From JAHFRG01 sp036522275 (GTDB taxonomy: Bacteria > Pseudomonadota > Gammaproteobacteria > Burkholderiales > JAHFRG01), in contig DATDGC010000084.1 of assembly GCA_036522275.1 (NCBI GenBank), positions 1-24,422 of the forward strand: DNA of 24,422 nt. Reading direction: 5' to 3'. Shown here in pieces: positions 1-8,071 of the stretch (positions are counted from its first letter, which is position 1; each line of letters opens with the position of its first letter). A program made the position numbers and the translations under genes. Under the pieces are notes generated by a model. The model saw only the letters and a list, made by a program, of their open reading frames with translations. It searched no databases and was not told the origin of the DNA.

Positions 1-75
1 GGTGGCCAAGGGCGGAATTGAACCACCGACACACGGATTTTCAGTCCGCTGCTCTACCAACTGAGCTACTTGGCC
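1..75 (-). tRNA. tRNA-Phe (anticodon GAA)
   Basis: Read on the minus strand this is a complete cloverleaf. The 7-bp acceptor stem pairs GGCCAAG with CTTGGCC, and the discriminator base is A followed by CC; a final A of an encoded CCA would lie just outside the window. The D arm contains AGCTCAGTTGGTAGAGC, the anticodon loop is CTGAAAA with GAA in the middle, and the T arm contains GGTTCAATTCC. The anticodon GAA decodes phenylalanine UUY codons. The last pair of the anticodon stem is a G-U wobble. It lies downstream of groEL on the same strand but has its own promoter. Confidence 0.97.
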
Positions 76-92
76 ATTATTTGAAGCGCGGT

Positions 93-121
93 ATTACAAT
101 CTTAATTCAAAAACAAGTCAA
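93..121 (-). promoter_or_regulatory. sigma70-type promoter of tRNA-Phe
   Basis: On the minus strand a -35 box TTGACT (plus 116-121) and a -10 box TGTAAT (plus 93-98) are separated by exactly 17 bp. The bases after the -10 box are GC-rich (ACCGCGC), as is usual for the discriminator of stringently controlled stable-RNA promoters. It lies about 18 bp upstream of the mature tRNA 5' end and past the groEL terminator, so the tRNA is likely transcribed separately. Confidence 0.75.
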
Positions 122-140
122 GCCGACAGCGTATACGTAA

Positions 141-177
141 AACAAAACCCCTTGGCTACAAACCAAGGGGTTTTGTT
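141..177 (-). terminator. intrinsic terminator downstream of groEL
   Basis: A perfect 15-bp inverted repeat (141-155 with 163-177) with a 7-nt loop. The core is CCCCTTGG/CCAAGGGG flanked by A-rich and T-rich arms, so transcripts from either side end in a U-rich tract. It sits 20 bp past the groEL stop codon and between groEL and the tRNA promoter, which fits termination of groESL. Confidence 0.9.
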
Positions 178-197
178 TTTATGCTGAGACCGGGCAA

Positions 198-1838
198 TTA
201 CATATCCATACCGCCCATGCCACCCATACCACCGCCCATGCCCCCGCCAGGAACGGGCTTGTCTTCAACCAGTTCCGCCACCATGCAGTCAGTGGTCAAC
301 ATGAGGCCGGCGATGGAGGCCGCGTTTTGCAGGGCATAACGGGTGACCTTGGTCGGGTCGAGCACGCCCATCTGCACCAGATCGCCGTATTCGTTGGTCT
401 GCGCGTTGTAGCCGAAATTGCCCTTGCCTTCCTTGACTTTGTTTGCCACCACTGAAGGCTCCTCTCCGGCATTGGCCACGATCTGGCGCAGCGGCTCTTC
501 CAGCGCGCGCATCACGATTTTGACGCCCGCGTCCTGGTCGTGGTTGTCGCCCTTAACCTTGATATTGGCCCTCGCGCGAAGCAGCGCGACGCCGCCGCCG
601 GCGACGATGCCTTCTTCCACCGCGGCGCGGGTCGCGTGCAGCGCGTCCTCGACACGGGCTTTCTTTTCCTTCATCTCGACTTCGGTCGCGGCGCCGACTT
701 TGATCACCGCCACCCCGCCGGCGAGCTTCGCTACGCGCTCCTGCAGCTTTTCCTTGTCGTAGTCGCTGGTGGCTTCGTCGATTTGCTTGCGGATTTGCTT
801 CACCCGCGCTTCGATGTTCTTAGAATCGCCTGCGCCGTCAATGATGGTGGTGTCTTCTTTCGCCACCTCGACGCGCTTCGCCTGTCCGAGATCCTTAAGC
901 GTGGCTTTTTCCAGAGTGAGCCCGAGTTCTTCCGCAATCACCGTGCCGCCAGTGAGAACCCCGATATCCTCGAGCATGGCCTTGCGGCGGTCGCCGAAGC
1001 CCGGGGCCTTCACTGCGCAAGTCTTCAAGATGCCGCGTAGGTTATTCACCACCAGCGTCGCCAGCGCTTCGCCATCCACATCTTCAGCCACAATCAGCAG
1101 CGGCTTGCCGGCTTTCGCGACCTGCTCCAGCATCGGCAGGAGATCGCGGATATTGGATATCTTCTTGTCGTACAGCAGCACGTAGGGGTTTTCCAGCAGC
1201 GCAATTTGCTTGTCGGCGTTGTTGATGAAATACGGCGAGAGATAGCCGCGGTCGAACTGCATGCCTTCAACTAGTTCCAGCTCATTGTCGAGGCTCTTGC
1301 CGTCCTCCACTGTGATGACGCCTTCCTTGCCGACCTTCTCCATGGCGTCGGCGATGATCTTACCGATGGACTCGTCGGCGTTGGCGGAGATGGCGCCGAC
1401 CTGGGCGATCTCCTTGCTGGTGGTGGTGGGCCTGGAGATCTTCTTAAGTTCCTCAACGGTCGCCGCAACCGCCTTGTCTATGCCGCGCTTTAAATCCATT
1501 GGATTCATTCCAGCGGCCACGTACTTCATGCCTTCCTGAATGATGGATTGCGCCAGCACGGTCGCGGTGGTGGTACCGTCCCCCGCCACATCGGAAGTTT
1601 TCGATGCCACTTCCTTCAACATCTGCGCGCCCATGTTCTCGAACTTGTCCTTGAGCTCGATTTCCTTGGCCACCGACACACCATCCTTGGTGATGGTGGG
1701 GGCGCCGTAGGAGCGCTCAAGTACCACGTTGCGGCCTTTCGGGCCGAGGGTTATTTTCACCGCATCGGCGAGGATATTCACGCCGGCAAACATCTTGGCG
1801 CGCGCGGTTTCACCGAATCTTACGTCTTTAGCTGCCAT
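198..1838 (-). CDS. groEL: 60-kDa chaperonin GroEL
   Basis: The 546-residue product is the large chaperonin subunit, which forms a double heptameric ring in the cytoplasm and folds proteins with GroES at the cost of ATP. The sequence is typical throughout: LGPKGRNVVL near residues 31-40, the ATP-binding GDGTT at 86-90 with the catalytic Asp87, and a flexible C-terminal tail of GGM repeats ending in MDM. Length is standard. A strong Shine-Dalgarno (AGGAGA) precedes the ATG by a few bases. It follows groES by 68 bp in the same operon and is followed by a strong terminator. Expression is expected to be heat-inducible through the CIRCE operator upstream of groES. No oddities. Confidence 0.99.
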   Translation of the reverse strand: MAAKDVRFGETARAKMFAGVNILADAVKITLGPKGRNVVLERSYGAPTITKDGVSVAKEIELKDKFENMGAQMLKEVASKTSDVAGDGTTTATVLAQSIIQEGMKYVAAGMNPMDLKRGIDKAVAATVEELKKISRPTTTSKEIAQVGAISANADESIGKIIADAMEKVGKEGVITVEDGKSLDNELELVEGMQFDRGYLSPYFINNADKQIALLENPYVLLYDKKISNIRDLLPMLEQVAKAGKPLLIVAEDVDGEALATLVVNNLRGILKTCAVKAPGFGDRRKAMLEDIGVLTGGTVIAEELGLTLEKATLKDLGQAKRVEVAKEDTTIIDGAGDSKNIEARVKQIRKQIDEATSDYDKEKLQERVAKLAGGVAVIKVGAATEVEMKEKKARVEDALHATRAAVEEGIVAGGGVALLRARANIKVKGDNHDQDAGVKIVMRALEEPLRQIVANAGEEPSVVANKVKEGKGNFGYNAQTNEYGDLVQMGVLDPTKVTRYALQNAASIAGLMLTTDCMVAELVEDKPVPGGGMGGGMGGMGGMDM

Positions 1839-1850
1839 TTTCTTCTCCTA

Positions 1851-1866
1851 AGTAAACTTGTTTACT
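1851..1866. promoter_or_regulatory. palindrome in the groES-groEL spacer, next to the groEL ribosome binding site
   Basis: AGTAAACTTGTTTACT is a perfect 16-bp palindrome immediately upstream of the groEL Shine-Dalgarno (minus-strand TAGGAGAAG). In mRNA it could form a small hairpin with about 6 bp and a 4-nt loop. Cleavage of groESL mRNA at an intergenic hairpin has been described in other proteobacteria; a comparable role here is inference. It could also be a chance AT-rich palindrome. Confidence 0.45.
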
Positions 1867-1906
1867 GCTGCTTAAAACCAATGCGAATTGCCGGCTTAGG
1901 CGCGAC

Positions 1907-2194
1907 TCATTCCACCACGCCCATGATGTCTTCTTCACGCATCACCAACAGTTCTTCGCCTTTGACTTTCACCGTCTGTCCCGAATATTTGCCGAACAGC
2001 ACCTTGTCGCCGACTTTCACGTCGAGCGGCCGCACTTTGCCGTCTTCAAGAATTTTACCCTTGCCCACGGCAACGATTTCACCCTGATCGGGCTTCTCCG
2101 CAGCAGTGTCGGGAATGACAATGCCGGAAGCTGTCTTGCGTTCTTCTTCCAGCCGCTTGACAATAACGCGGTCGTGTAAAGGACGAATTTTCAT
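1907..2194 (-). CDS. groES: 10-kDa co-chaperonin GroES
   Basis: The 95-residue product caps the GroEL ring as a heptamer. It begins MKIRPLHDRVIVKR, contains the mobile loop (roughly residues 17-33, EERKTASGIVIPDTAAEKP) that contacts GroEL, and ends with the usual GEELLVMREEDIMGVVE. Length is normal. A GGAG Shine-Dalgarno lies 7 bp before the ATG. It is the first gene of the groESL operon and is preceded by a CIRCE operator and promoter. No anomalies. Confidence 0.99.
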   Translation of the reverse strand: MKIRPLHDRVIVKRLEEERKTASGIVIPDTAAEKPDQGEIVAVGKGKILEDGKVRPLDVKVGDKVLFGKYSGQTVKVKGEELLVMREEDIMGVVE

Positions 2195-2264
2195 ATTTCA
2201 TCTCCGATAGTTAGGAAGTTACTTAACACAGCCGCAGGAAAGCTGCAGCGTGCCGAAAACTGGA

Positions 2265-2291
2265 TTAGCACTCTCTCTTACTGAGTGCTAA
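2265..2291 (-). promoter_or_regulatory. CIRCE operator (HrcA binding site)
   Basis: TTAGCACTC, nine bases, GAGTGCTAA: an exact match to the CIRCE consensus. HrcA binds this inverted repeat and represses heat-shock operons. It starts directly at the -10 box of the groES promoter, so repression by blocking RNA polymerase is expected. hrcA itself is not in the window. The site lies only 38 bp upstream of the divergent bioA start codon. Confidence 0.97.
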
Positions 2292-2319
2292 TAATACGGC
2301 CTATATCTTTTAAAATCAA
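2291..2319 (-). promoter_or_regulatory. groESL promoter
   Basis: On the minus strand TTGATT (plus 2314-2319) and TATTAT (plus 2291-2296) are spaced by 17 bp, a good sigma70 promoter. The -35 region reads CCCCTTGAT and GGCCGTAT lies near the -10, which weakly resembles sigma32 elements, so dual sigma70/sigma32 use is possible but not shown. The -10 box shares its last base with CIRCE. The leader to groES is about 90 nt. Confidence 0.75.
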
Positions 2320-2328
2320 GGGGTGTTC

Positions 2329-3639
2329 ATGGGAAACAGGGAACTTCTGGCACGCAGCCTCGCGGCAGTTTGGCATCCCTGTACCCAAATGAAACAACAC
2401 GAAACCCTGCCGTTGGTCGCGGTCGCCCACGGAGAAGGAATCTGGCTTTACGATTTTGATGGCAAGCGTTATCTCGATGCCATCAGTTCCTGGTGGGTGA
2501 ATCTCTTCGGCCATTGCAACCCGCGCATCAACGCCGCATTGCGCCAGCAACTGGAAAAGCTTGAACACGTCATCCTCGCCGGCTTTACTCATGAGCCAGT
2601 GATCGAACTTTCCGAACGCTTGAGCAAGCTCGCGCCACGCGGCCTCGGACATTGCTTTTATGGCAGCGACGGCGCTTCCAGCGTCGAAATCGCGCTCAAA
2701 ATGAGTTTTCATTTTTGGCGTAACAACGGCGACATCGAAAAGAACGGCTTTATCAGCCTTGAAAACAGCTATCACGGCGAAACCCTGGGTGCGCTGTCGG
2801 TCACCGATATCGCGCTGTTCAAGGACACCTATGCGCCGCTTTTGCACCATTCTTCAACCGTCCCCTCACCTGATTGGCGCTGCGCCGAGCCCGGTGAATA
2901 CAGCCTGCAATACGCGCTGCGCTGCGCTGAAAAACTGGAAACCCATTTAAGCGAGCACCATCAAGACATCGCCGCATTCATAGTCGAGCCCCTGGTGCAA
3001 TGCGCAGGCGGCATGGCCATGTATCATCCCGAATACCTCAAGCGCGCGCGGCAGCTTTGCGATCAATACCAGGTGCACCTGATTGCCGATGAAATCGCGG
3101 TAGGTTTCGGCCGCACCGGCACGTTGTTCGCCTGCCAGCAGGCAGGAATCACACCGGATATCTTATGCTTGTCCAAAGGCATTACTGGCGGCTATTTACC
3201 GCTTTCCGTGGTGATGACCACCGACATGATTTACCAGGCGTTCTATCACGATGAAGTAACACGGGGGTTTCTGCATTCGCATTCCTACAGCGGCAATGCG
3301 CTCGCCTGCCGTGCAGCGCTCGCTACTCTCGATATTTTTGAGCAGGACAATGTAATACCAAACAATTACGCCAAGTCTGCGCAACTCAACAAGATGGCCA
3401 GCGCTCTTTCGCAACACCCAAAGGTCAAGGACTTCCGCAACACCGGCATGATCTGGGCGTTTGAAGTAAATAATTCCGACAGGAACTTCTCAAAGCATTT
3501 TTATCACGCAGCGCTGGATTCGCAACTGCTGTTGCGGCCGCTGGGAAACACCGTTTATTTCATGCCGCCTTATATCATCGATGAACAAGAGATGCGTTTC
3601 CTGGTGGAAAAAACGCAGGACCTGCTGGGAAAATTTTAA
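2329..3639 (+). CDS. bioA: adenosylmethionine--8-amino-7-oxononanoate aminotransferase
   Basis: BioA is a PLP-dependent class III aminotransferase that makes 7,8-diaminopelargonate from KAPA with S-adenosylmethionine as amino donor, in biotin synthesis. Visible family signatures (436-residue numbering): WHPCTQMK near 15-22, SSWWVNLFGH at 53-62, the PLP phosphate-binding GSDGASSVE at 112-120, YHGET at 148-152, the PLP Asp254 in LIADEIAVGFGRTG, and the Schiff-base Lys283 in LSKGITGGYLPLS. I chose the ATG at 2329 because AAGGGG (2318-2323) is spaced correctly for it; a GTG at 2323 in the same frame would overlap that site. dacB follows after 2 bp. No other bio genes are in the window, so the pathway must be completed elsewhere. 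Confidence 0.96.
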   Translation: MGNRELLARSLAAVWHPCTQMKQHETLPLVAVAHGEGIWLYDFDGKRYLDAISSWWVNLFGHCNPRINAALRQQLEKLEHVILAGFTHEPVIELSERLSKLAPRGLGHCFYGSDGASSVEIALKMSFHFWRNNGDIEKNGFISLENSYHGETLGALSVTDIALFKDTYAPLLHHSSTVPSPDWRCAEPGEYSLQYALRCAEKLETHLSEHHQDIAAFIVEPLVQCAGGMAMYHPEYLKRARQLCDQYQVHLIADEIAVGFGRTGTLFACQQAGITPDILCLSKGITGGYLPLSVVMTTDMIYQAFYHDEVTRGFLHSHSYSGNALACRAALATLDIFEQDNVIPNNYAKSAQLNKMASALSQHPKVKDFRNTGMIWAFEVNNSDRNFSKHFYHAALDSQLLLRPLGNTVYFMPPYIIDEQEMRFLVEKTQDLLGKF

Positions 3640-3641
3640 AT

Positions 3642-5051
3642 ATGCGCGCTGCAACGCTAATTCTGATTCTGCTGTTTTTGTCTTTTTCCGCCGCTGCCGA
3701 TCGGCTGCCTGCGCCGTTAAGCCAGTCCTTGAAACGCGCCGGGTTGAACGAAGAACATGTTGGCATCTTCGTGCAAGAAGTAAATGCAAAAACTCCGGTG
3801 CTGGCCTACGGCACCGACCGTCCGTTCAACCCGGCTTCCACCATGAAACTCCTCACCACTTACGTTGGTTTGGAGCTGCTTGGCCCTGCCTTTACCTGGA
3901 AAACCGAGTTCTATGCCCACGGCGCTATTGAAAGAGAGGTGCTTAGCGGTGATTTGGTCATCAAGGGTTACGGCAATCCGAAACTTACCCTGGAAAATTT
4001 CTGGCTGATGCTGCGTGAACTGAGACAGCGGGGCATTCGTGACATTCGCGGCGACCTAGTGCTCGACCGCGGCTATTTTATGGTCTTGGACACTGATCCC
4101 GGGCAGTTCGACAACGAACCGCAACGGCCTTACAACGTCGCACCGGATGCCCTGTTGCTTAACTTCAAAAGCATCCGCCTGCTGTTTATTCCCGATAGCG
4201 AGAAAAAAACGGTCAAAGTCGTTGCCGATCCGTTGCCGTCACAGCTTGAAATCGTCAATGGGTTGACCTTGATAGACGAGCCATGCGGAGAGTGGAAGCC
4301 CAAACTGGTCAGCGACATTCAAGTCACCGTGAAGTCCGCGCGCATCACGTTTAACGGCGGTTATCCCCTGGGCTGCGGCGAACAGACCTGGTATGTGGCC
4401 TTGTTCGGCCATCCGCAATACGTGTACAGCGTCTTCAAGGATCTGTGGCAGGAATTGGGTGGCACGCTGAAAGGCGCTGTCCGCGAATCTGAAACCCCGG
4501 CTGAAGCGCGGCTCATCTTCAGCGGGGAATCGGCAACGCTCGGCGAAGCGGTGCGCGACATCAACAAATGGAGCAACAACGTGATGGCCCGACAATTGTT
4601 TCTCACGATTGGGGCTGAAGCAACACAATCGCCCGCCACGGCTGAGCAATCCGCGCACGCGATAAAACAATGGCTCGCGCAGAAAGGCTTGCAATTCCCC
4701 GAGCTGGTTTTGGAAAACGGCGCCGGCTTATCGCGCACCGAGCGCATCAGCGCCAAACATCTTGGAATGCTTTTGATCAGAGCATACCAAAGTCCGCTGA
4801 TGCCTGAATTGATTGCCTCGCTCCCGCTCATCGCGGTGGATGGCACGATGAAAAAGCGGCTCAATGGCGAGGACGTTACAGGACGGGGGCACATTAAAAC
4901 CGGCAGCCTGGAAGGTGTTCGTGCGATCGCCGGATATATGCTCGATCACAAAGGCAGGATGGTGGTGGTGGTCTGCCTCGTCAACCACCCGCGGGCGGGC
5001 GACGCCGAGCCGCTGCAGGATGCGCTGCTGCAATGGGTTTACCAGCGCTAA
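3642..5051 (+). CDS. dacB: D-alanyl-D-alanine carboxypeptidase/endopeptidase (PBP4 family)
   Basis: This periplasmic low-molecular-mass class C penicillin-binding protein trims or cleaves cross-linked peptidoglycan peptides. The 469 residues begin with a signal peptide (hydrophobic LILILLFLSFSAAA, cleavage near residue 19-20). All three active-site motifs are present: STMK with Ser66 and Lys69, SNN at 311-313, and KTG at 419-421. The long insert between the first two motifs is typical of PBP4. Length matches the family. It starts 2 bp after the bioA stop and has no strong Shine-Dalgarno, suggesting translational coupling and co-transcription with bioA. A repeat end abuts its stop codon. Confidence 0.95.
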   Translation: MRAATLILILLFLSFSAAADRLPAPLSQSLKRAGLNEEHVGIFVQEVNAKTPVLAYGTDRPFNPASTMKLLTTYVGLELLGPAFTWKTEFYAHGAIEREVLSGDLVIKGYGNPKLTLENFWLMLRELRQRGIRDIRGDLVLDRGYFMVLDTDPGQFDNEPQRPYNVAPDALLLNFKSIRLLFIPDSEKKTVKVVADPLPSQLEIVNGLTLIDEPCGEWKPKLVSDIQVTVKSARITFNGGYPLGCGEQTWYVALFGHPQYVYSVFKDLWQELGGTLKGAVRESETPAEARLIFSGESATLGEAVRDINKWSNNVMARQLFLTIGAEATQSPATAEQSAHAIKQWLAQKGLQFPELVLENGAGLSRTERISAKHLGMLLIRAYQSPLMPELIASLPLIAVDGTMKKRLNGEDVTGRGHIKTGSLEGVRAIAGYMLDHKGRMVVVVCLVNHPRAGDAEPLQDALLQWVYQR

Positions 5052-5068
5052 GGAACTTCTGAATAAGT
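5052..5068 (+). repeat. solo copy of the stop-codon-associated repeat end
   Basis: GGAACTTCTGAATAAGT directly follows the TAA of dacB. It matches 15 of 17 positions of the terminal repeat that bounds the MITE at 13628-14037 (GGAACCTCTGATTAAGT). No partner end is found within a few hundred bases, so this is either a relic of an excised or decayed element or an independent short repeat. The 105-bp gap that follows also holds the promoter of the next gene. Confidence 0.6.
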
Positions 5069-5082
5069 GTGAAATACGTCAC

Positions 5083-5111
5083 TTTAAATTATGGCGTCAT
5101 AGGACTATACT
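5083..5111 (+). promoter_or_regulatory. putative promoter of the outer-membrane protein gene
   Basis: TTTAAA (5083-5088) and TATACT (5106-5111) are separated by 17 bp and lie 45 bp upstream of the start codon. The -10 box is close to consensus and the -35 box matches at four of six positions. It is the only convincing pair in the 105-bp intergenic region. Confidence 0.55.
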
Positions 5112-5156
5112 TGTTGTGTATGGCTATTTTGTTGCCTGTGACAGAATGGAGAGTTT

Positions 5157-5711
5157 ATGAAATTCCATACTTTAATTTCCCTGGTCTTGGGTGGCCTATT
5201 GCTACCCTTGACGGTAGCAGCGCAGAATTATGACTGGCAAGGCTACGCCGCAGAAGTGGATATTGATTCGGCTCAGCTTAGCTATAGCAGCGGTGTAGGC
5301 TTGAAAAACCCGGCTTTCAAGGGACGCTATTATCAGTTTGGAAAGTATCTGGGCGCCGAATTCAGCAACATCGGTAATGACAACGGCTTGTCAATGCCTT
5401 ATGCCTTTGCTTCAAAAAGCCGGAATCTCTTGGGCGTTGGCATGCTACCTATCGGCGATAAATTTTCCCTATTTGGCAAGTTCGGGGTCGCTAAATCCAG
5501 TTCGACTTACGGGCAGAATCTGAGCATCCCGTCTTATGTGGGGGACAGAAACTCCGACCTCAAATACGGCATCGGTCTGAAATACAACTACAACCCGAAC
5601 ATTGACCTGCGTATGGGATTGGATCGCTATAACAGCCTGGGTGTGGAAGACATCTACAACATCCAAAACGAAGTGCGCTGGTTCTCGCTTGGTCTTGGCT
5701 TGAAATTCTAG
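5157..5711 (+). CDS. outer-membrane beta-barrel protein (OmpA-barrel-like porin family)
   Basis: The 184-residue product has a clear signal peptide (residues 1-22, cleavage at VAA-QN). The mature part alternates polar and hydrophobic residues in short stretches (for example KGRYYQFGKYLGAEF, RNLLGVGMLP, LKYGIGLKYNYN, FSLGLGLKF) and ends in Phe, the usual outer-membrane insertion signal. Size fits an eight-strand barrel of the OMP_b-brl type. Its ligand or function cannot be told. GGAGAG at 5148-5153 is a good ribosome binding site. It converges on ubiD with only 7 bp between stop codons and no terminator between them. Confidence 0.8.
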   Translation: MKFHTLISLVLGGLLLPLTVAAQNYDWQGYAAEVDIDSAQLSYSSGVGLKNPAFKGRYYQFGKYLGAEFSNIGNDNGLSMPYAFASKSRNLLGVGMLPIGDKFSLFGKFGVAKSSSTYGQNLSIPSYVGDRNSDLKYGIGLKYNYNPNIDLRMGLDRYNSLGVEDIYNIQNEVRWFSLGLGLKF

Positions 5712-5718
5712 ACCGCCC

Positions 5719-7182
5719 TCACAGCCCCAGCTCTTTCCAGAGTTCATCCACGCGCCGTTTCACCGTTTCATCCATCACAATCGGCGTACCCCAGTGGCGC
5801 GCAGTTTCGGCTGGCCATTTGTTGGTCGCATCCACTGCCATTTTGCTTCCCAAGCCGGAAACCGGGCTGGCGAAATCCAGATAATCAATCGGCGTATTCT
5901 CGACCAGCAAGGTGTCGCGCGCCGGGTCAACACGCGTGGTAATGGCCCAGATCACCTCTTTCCATTCGCGAATGTTCACGTCATCATCGGTGACGATCAC
6001 GAACTTGGTATACATGAACTGGCGCAGAAATGACCACACGCCGAACATCACCCGCTTGGCGTGGCCGGGGTATTGTTTCTTCATGCTCACCACCGCAAGA
6101 CGGTAGGAGCAACCCTCCGGCGGCAGGTAAAAATCTACAATCTCCGGAAACTGCTTTTGCAGCAGCGGCACGAACACTTCATTTAACGCCATACCGAGAA
6201 TCGCCGGCTCATCCGGCGGTTTTCCAGTATAAGTGCTGTGGTAAATCGGATCGCGGCGCAGGCTGATGCGCTCAATCGTAAACACCGGGAAGCGCTCCTG
6301 CTCGTTGTAATAGCCGGTATGATCGCCAAACGGCCCTTCCAGCGCGGTTTCCCCCGGGTGGATCGCGCCTTCCAACACGATTTCGGCGCTGGCGGGCACA
6401 TGCAAGTCGCTGCTCAAGCATTTCACGATTTCGCTCTTGCTCCCGCGCAAGAGTCCTGCAAACTGGTATTCGCTGAGCGTATCAGGCACCGGGGTTACCG
6501 CACCCAGAATCGTCGCCGGATCCGCGCCTAATGCCACTGCCACAGGAAACGGCTGGCCGGGGTTGGCGACACAGTGGTCGCGAAAATCCAGCGCCCCGCC
6601 CCTTGTGCTGAGCCAACGCATGATGACTTTATTGGGTGCAATCACCTGCTGCCGGTAAATGCCCAGATTCTGCCGCTCTTTGTATGGCCCCTGGGTCACC
6701 ACCAAGCCCCAAGAAATGAGCGGCGCGGCGTCTTTCGGCCAGCAAGTCTGGATCGGCAAGCGCGACAAATCCACATCCCTGCCTTCCCACACGATTTCCT
6801 GGCAAGGCGCGGAACCCAGTATTTTCGGCTCCATATTCATGACCTGCTTCAACACCGGGAGTTTTTCCCAGACGTCTTTCAAGCCTTTGGGCGGGTCGGG
6901 TTCTTTGAGATAGGCGAGAAGCTTCCCCACTTCACGAAGCGCTGCCACCGATTCTTCACCCATGCCGAGCGCGACTCTTCTTACCGTGCCGAACAAATTG
7001 CCCAGAACCGGAATGCTGTGGCCTTTAGGTTTCTCGAATAGAATCGCGGGGCCCTGTGCTTTTAACACCCGGTCACAGATTTCGGTCATTTCCAGATAAG
7101 GGTCAACCTCGGCCCTCACCCGTTTGAGCTCGCCGAGTTTTTCCAGTTGCGCGATGAAGTCGCGGAGATTTTGGTATTTCAT
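5719..7182 (-). CDS. ubiD: 4-hydroxy-3-polyprenylbenzoate decarboxylase UbiD
   Basis: UbiD removes the ring carboxyl group of the prenylated 4-hydroxybenzoate in ubiquinone synthesis, using the prenylated FMN cofactor made by UbiX (not in this window). The 487 residues match the family length. Recognisable segments are the N-terminal LRDFIAQLEKLGELKRV, the central RQNLGIYRQQ followed by IMRW, and EGPFGDHTGYYNEQERFPVF with the conserved acidic residues, then PPDEPAILG. It is the last gene of the ubiC-ubiA-ubiD set and begins 10 bp after ubiA. Its stop faces that of the outer-membrane protein gene. Confidence 0.96.
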   Translation of the reverse strand: MKYQNLRDFIAQLEKLGELKRVRAEVDPYLEMTEICDRVLKAQGPAILFEKPKGHSIPVLGNLFGTVRRVALGMGEESVAALREVGKLLAYLKEPDPPKGLKDVWEKLPVLKQVMNMEPKILGSAPCQEIVWEGRDVDLSRLPIQTCWPKDAAPLISWGLVVTQGPYKERQNLGIYRQQVIAPNKVIMRWLSTRGGALDFRDHCVANPGQPFPVAVALGADPATILGAVTPVPDTLSEYQFAGLLRGSKSEIVKCLSSDLHVPASAEIVLEGAIHPGETALEGPFGDHTGYYNEQERFPVFTIERISLRRDPIYHSTYTGKPPDEPAILGMALNEVFVPLLQKQFPEIVDFYLPPEGCSYRLAVVSMKKQYPGHAKRVMFGVWSFLRQFMYTKFVIVTDDDVNIREWKEVIWAITTRVDPARDTLLVENTPIDYLDFASPVSGLGSKMAVDATNKWPAETARHWGTPIVMDETVKRRVDELWKELGL

Positions 7183-7192
7183 TTAATTCCGT

Positions 7193-8071
7193 TCAGAAAT
7201 TGATATGGAAACGAAAGTAACTGTCAAAGGCAATGCCGGCAAAAATCGCTGCGCCCACCCAGTTATTGTGCAGAAACGCCTTGAAGCATTTGTCGCGCTC
7301 ACGGTTTTTAATCAAGGTGTAGTGATAGCCCATTATGCCTGCAGCTGCAAGCAGCCCGGCGTAATAAAGCGCTCCGAATTTGAAACGTAGACCGACACCA
7401 GCAAGTATCGCGAGCATGGCAGCGTAGCAACCCATCACCGCCAGCACATCGTACTTTCCGAAAGTGATGGCTGAAGTTTTAATCCCGATCCTGATGTCGT
7501 CATCGCGGTCCACCATGGCGTATTCGGTATCGTAGGCAATTGCCCAGAAAATGTTCGCAAGCAGCAATACCCAGGCGATCGGGGGCACCGCGCCAAGATT
7601 CGCGGCATAGGCCATGGGAATGCCGAAGCCGAAAGCAATACCCAGATAAGCTTGTGGAATGGCAAAAAACCTTTTGGTGAAAGGATAAGTCGCAGCGATC
7701 AGCAGCGCCGGCACCGAGAGCAAAATGACCAAACGGTCGAGCGGCAGAATCAGCTCAAACGCTAAGAGCGCCAGTACTGCGGCCAGCAGCAGCGCTTCTT
7801 TAGCACTGACCTGGCCGCTAGAGAGTGGTCGGTTCTGGGTGCGAACAACATGCTTGTCAAAATCGCGGTCGGCGTAGTCATTGATGACACAGCCGGCTGA
7901 ACGCATCAATACCGTGCCCAAAACAAAAATCCAGAGTATCACCCAGTTCGGGCGGCCGTAAGAAGAAATCCACAGACCCCACAGCGTCGGCCACAAGAGC
8001 AATAGAATGCCTATCGGCTTGTCGAGCCGCATCAGCTTTTCATAAAGATGGAGCCGCTCCTTGAACGTCAT
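7193..8071 (-). CDS. ubiA: 4-hydroxybenzoate polyprenyltransferase UbiA
   Basis: UbiA is an inner-membrane prenyltransferase that attaches the polyprenyl tail to 4-hydroxybenzoate. The 292-residue protein has about eight or nine hydrophobic helices and both Mg-prenyl-diphosphate motifs: NDYADRDFD at 64-72 and DTEYAMVDRDDD at 181-192. Length is normal. The start overlaps the end of ubiC by 4 bp (ATGA), so the two are translationally coupled, which suits channelling of 4-hydroxybenzoate from UbiC to UbiA. Confidence 0.97.
   Translation of the reverse strand: MTFKERLHLYEKLMRLDKPIGILLLLWPTLWGLWISSYGRPNWVILWIFVLGTVLMRSAGCVINDYADRDFDKHVVRTQNRPLSSGQVSAKEALLLAAVLALLAFELILPLDRLVILLSVPALLIAATYPFTKRFFAIPQAYLGIAFGFGIPMAYAANLGAVPPIAWVLLLANIFWAIAYDTEYAMVDRDDDIRIGIKTSAITFGKYDVLAVMGCYAAMLAILAGVGLRFKFGALYYAGLLAAAGIMGYHYTLIKNRERDKCFKAFLHNNWVGAAIFAGIAFDSYFRFHINF

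Noticed and set aside
418..1539. Several long plus-strand open frames inside groEL (for example 540-1040, 1261-1539)
   Set aside because: They lie antisense to a fully conserved groEL frame and have no family features; GC-rich genes commonly leave open antisense frames.
2323..2325. GTG start for bioA two codons upstream of the ATG
   Set aside because: It overlaps the AAGGGG Shine-Dalgarno, which is correctly spaced for the ATG at 2329.
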